Assembly: GCA_902779535.1 (NCBI GenBank)
Contig: CACZBX010000027.1
Span: 1 to 33,666 of the forward strand
Reading direction: 5' to 3'
DNA from: an uncultured Bacteroidales bacterium
Lineage (GTDB): Bacteria; Bacteroidota; Bacteroidia; Bacteroidales; Bacteroidaceae
DNA: 33,666 nucleotides
A model generated the notes under the pieces. It was not told where the DNA came from. It searched no databases and saw only the letters and a program-made list of their open reading frames with translations. Positions 32,264 through 33,666 of the stretch are shown piece after piece; position 1 is the first letter of the stretch; each line of letters begins with the position of its first letter. A program made the translations under genes and the position numbers.

Positions 32264-33136
32264 TTACTTCATGTTGAAAGCCTGTTGACCGATCATCGTT
32301 CCATCAGCAAAGATGTATACATGATAGGTTCCGGCAGGAAGGTATTCCTCTACATCCCAGTATACGGTAACATTTTGTTCCTCACCGGTATACTCGATGT
32401 ATTTCTTGATCGAGTAGGTAAGGTTTTTGTTCTCGTATGGGAAGGTAGCCGAAGCGTTCTTTGTCAGTACTTCATTATCGGGTTTGGTCAACCTGATGTA
32501 CAGGGTACGTTCACCGGTCTTTGCCGTGATGTTCTTCACGATGGTAAAGCTGATGGCAATGTTCTTCACCTTGTCTACCTTGTTTTCGGCTTTTCCTCTT
32601 TTGTTCTTCGGTGTCACTACGATGGAAGTTGCATCGAGTTGTGAAGCCAAGGTAACGCGTTCCGACAAGTCCTTCTTCTCCTGTGAGAGTGTATTAATTT
32701 GTCGCGTCGCCTCGTGATATTGCTGTTTCACCTGACGGTTCTCGGTGGTGAGGGCTTCGTTGATGCGGTTGAGTGAGTCGATTTGGACGATATAACTGCG
32801 AAGGACGGCTCTCACGGTCTTCAGTTCTTTCTTCAGACGCATGATCTCGTTGGCATCGCTGGTCTTTACCTGACGAAGCTCTTCCAGCAGGCGCTGGGTC
32901 TTCAGTTTTTCAGCCTCCAATTTCTCCCGGATGGAGTCGTTGTCGATTTGCACTTGTAATTCATCGTATTGTGTGGCAAAGGTGCTGTATTCATTTTCCA
33001 TTTCTTCCTTTTCCACGTCGTAGAGTTGCTGCATCTCCTTGTTCTCTTGTTTTTGTCGGAGTGCATAATATGAAACGCCGCCAATGATGAGTAGTAGTAG
33101 GATGATGACAGCAATGAGTTTCTTATTATTGTTCAT
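32264..33136 (-). CDS. Membrane-anchored coiled-coil protein
   Basis: A 290-residue protein of unknown function. After MNNNKK there is one membrane helix (about 7-25). A long, highly charged heptad region (about 28-165) predicts an extended coiled coil, including KLEAEKLKTQRLLEELRQVK. The C-terminal part (about 190-290) is beta-rich (IAISFTIVKNITAKTGERTL, YIRLTKPDNEVL, VTVYWDVEEYLPAGTYHVYI) and looks like an immunoglobulin-like domain. By topology the coiled coil and C-terminal domain would be periplasmic. The ATG at 33160 overlaps the -7 box (33160-33167), so 33136 is the start. It is a single-gene unit, divergent from etfB. Confidence 0.8.
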   Translation of the reverse strand: MNNNKKLIAVIILLLLIIGGVSYYALRQKQENKEMQQLYDVEKEEMENEYSTFATQYDELQVQIDNDSIREKLEAEKLKTQRLLEELRQVKTSDANEIMRLKKELKTVRAVLRSYIVQIDSLNRINEALTTENRQVKQQYHEATRQINTLSQEKKDLSERVTLASQLDATSIVVTPKNKRGKAENKVDKVKNIAISFTIVKNITAKTGERTLYIRLTKPDNEVLTKNASATFPYENKNLTYSIKKYIEYTGEEQNVTVYWDVEEYLPAGTYHVYIFADGTMIGQQAFNMK

Positions 33137-33159
33137 GATGTTTTTCTTATTTGGCAACA

Positions 33160-33167
33160 AAAGTACA
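33160..33167 (-). promoter_or_regulatory. -7 box of the coiled-coil protein gene
   Basis: TACTTTTG on the minus strand ends 23 bases before the ATG at 33136 and excludes the longer reading frame. Confidence 0.65.
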
Positions 33168-33312
33168 ATAAATAATCCATTTATTATGGAATAAAAACTT
33201 TGTTTTTCCTAATTCCTGTTAAAGGATGGATGTAACATCGTTTCCATTGCTCAAAAAAGCCTTAAATGTGCAGATTTTCGTCTTTATGCTTTCAACAATG
33301 AAATAGTTTAAC

Positions 33313-33320
33313 TAAATTTG
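33313..33320 (+). promoter_or_regulatory. -7 box of etfB
   Basis: TAAATTTG, about 64 bases before the ATG at 33385, so this operon has a longer leader than most in the window. No hairpin of note was seen in the leader. Confidence 0.55.
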
Positions 33321-33384
33321 CACCGTTTTGTGCGAAGGCTCTTTGTACGAGCATAACATGTATAATCAAGTAAATAAATAGTAT

Positions 33385-33666
33385 ATGAGTTTAAAAATTG
33401 TAGTTTTGGCTAAGCAAGTGCCTGATACGCGTAATGTTGGCAAGGATGCCATGAACGCTGATGGTACTGTGAACCGTGCCGCTCTTCCGGCAGTGTTCAA
33501 TCCGGAAGATCTGAATGCCCTTGAGCAGGCTCTTCGTCTTAAAGATACACATCCGGGTTCAACCATCACGATGTTGACCATGGGCCCGGGACGTGCTGCA
33601 GAGATTATCCGTGAAGGCTTATACCGTGGTGCGGACAATGGTTATCTGTTGACCGACCGTGCTTTT
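33385..33666 (+). CDS. etfB: Electron transfer flavoprotein, beta subunit (partial)
   Basis: The first 94 codons of EtfB/FixA, cut by the end of the window. It starts MSLKIVVLAKQVPDT, the family's typical opening strand. Then come RAALPAVFNPEDLNALEQAL and the AMP/FAD-binding-fold phrase TMLTMGPGRAAEIIREGLYRGAD. The protein pairs with EtfA to pass electrons from an acyl-CoA dehydrogenase to a quinone or other acceptor; etfA is probably just beyond the window. The reading frame is open to the last base. Confidence 0.93.
   Translation, partial: MSLKIVVLAKQVPDTRNVGKDAMNADGTVNRAALPAVFNPEDLNALEQALRLKDTHPGSTITMLTMGPGRAAEIIREGLYRGADNGYLLTDRAF

Overview
The window is chromosomal DNA from a member of the Bacteroidales, probably close to Parabacteroides. 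This rests on gene content and promoter style, not on any search. Many genes are preceded by the Bacteroides-type -7 box TAnnTTTG, usually 19-30 nt before the chosen ATG. Shine-Dalgarno sequences are weak or absent, and the proteins are of typical Bacteroidales kinds. No tRNA, rRNA, CRISPR array, insertion sequence or integrase gene was seen.

Layout. (1) 1-2042 is accessory-looking. It holds intergenic hairpin repeats, an orphan promoter with a hairpin-rich leader, a PqqD/RRE-like protein, and an unrecognised 154-aa protein whose N-terminus resembles a leader peptide. (2) 2043-4755, minus strand: HAD hydrolase, glutamate dehydrogenase (gdhA) and a small two-helix membrane protein, with a 22-bp-period tandem array between the last two. 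(3) 4966-12221, plus strand: an RND efflux operon (adaptor, pump, outer-membrane channel) followed by an LpxA-like acyltransferase and a TetR regulator. (4) 12307-15669, minus strand: a membrane histidine-kinase-like protein lacking the phospho-acceptor histidine, and a UPF1-like SF1 helicase. (5) 15757-19549, plus strand: an ABC-type ATPase plus a DUF4435/TOPRIM-like protein (the two-component logic of the PARIS anti-phage system), then pfkA and a secreted glycerophosphodiesterase. (6) 19550-20283 is gene-free and rich in palindromes. (7) 20284-24822, minus strand: an aromatic amino acid operon in the order pheA, aminotransferase, DAHP synthase/chorismate mutase fusion, tyrA, gph. Its PheA has lost the usual N-terminal glycine motif. 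(8) 25019-27176, plus strand: a PatB/MalY C-S lyase and two small unknown proteins. (9) 27241-33136, minus strand: an ABC-2 exporter operon (TolC, HlyD, two permeases, no ATPase gene) and a membrane-anchored coiled-coil protein. (10) 33385 to the end: the start of an electron-transfer flavoprotein beta subunit.

Candidates for an undescribed system, in order: the ATPase/DUF4435 pair beside a divergent helicase; the PqqD-like protein with its possible precursor-like partner; and the 22-bp array upstream of gdhA. The modular palindromic repeats, which sit between convergent genes, are the most striking non-coding signal.
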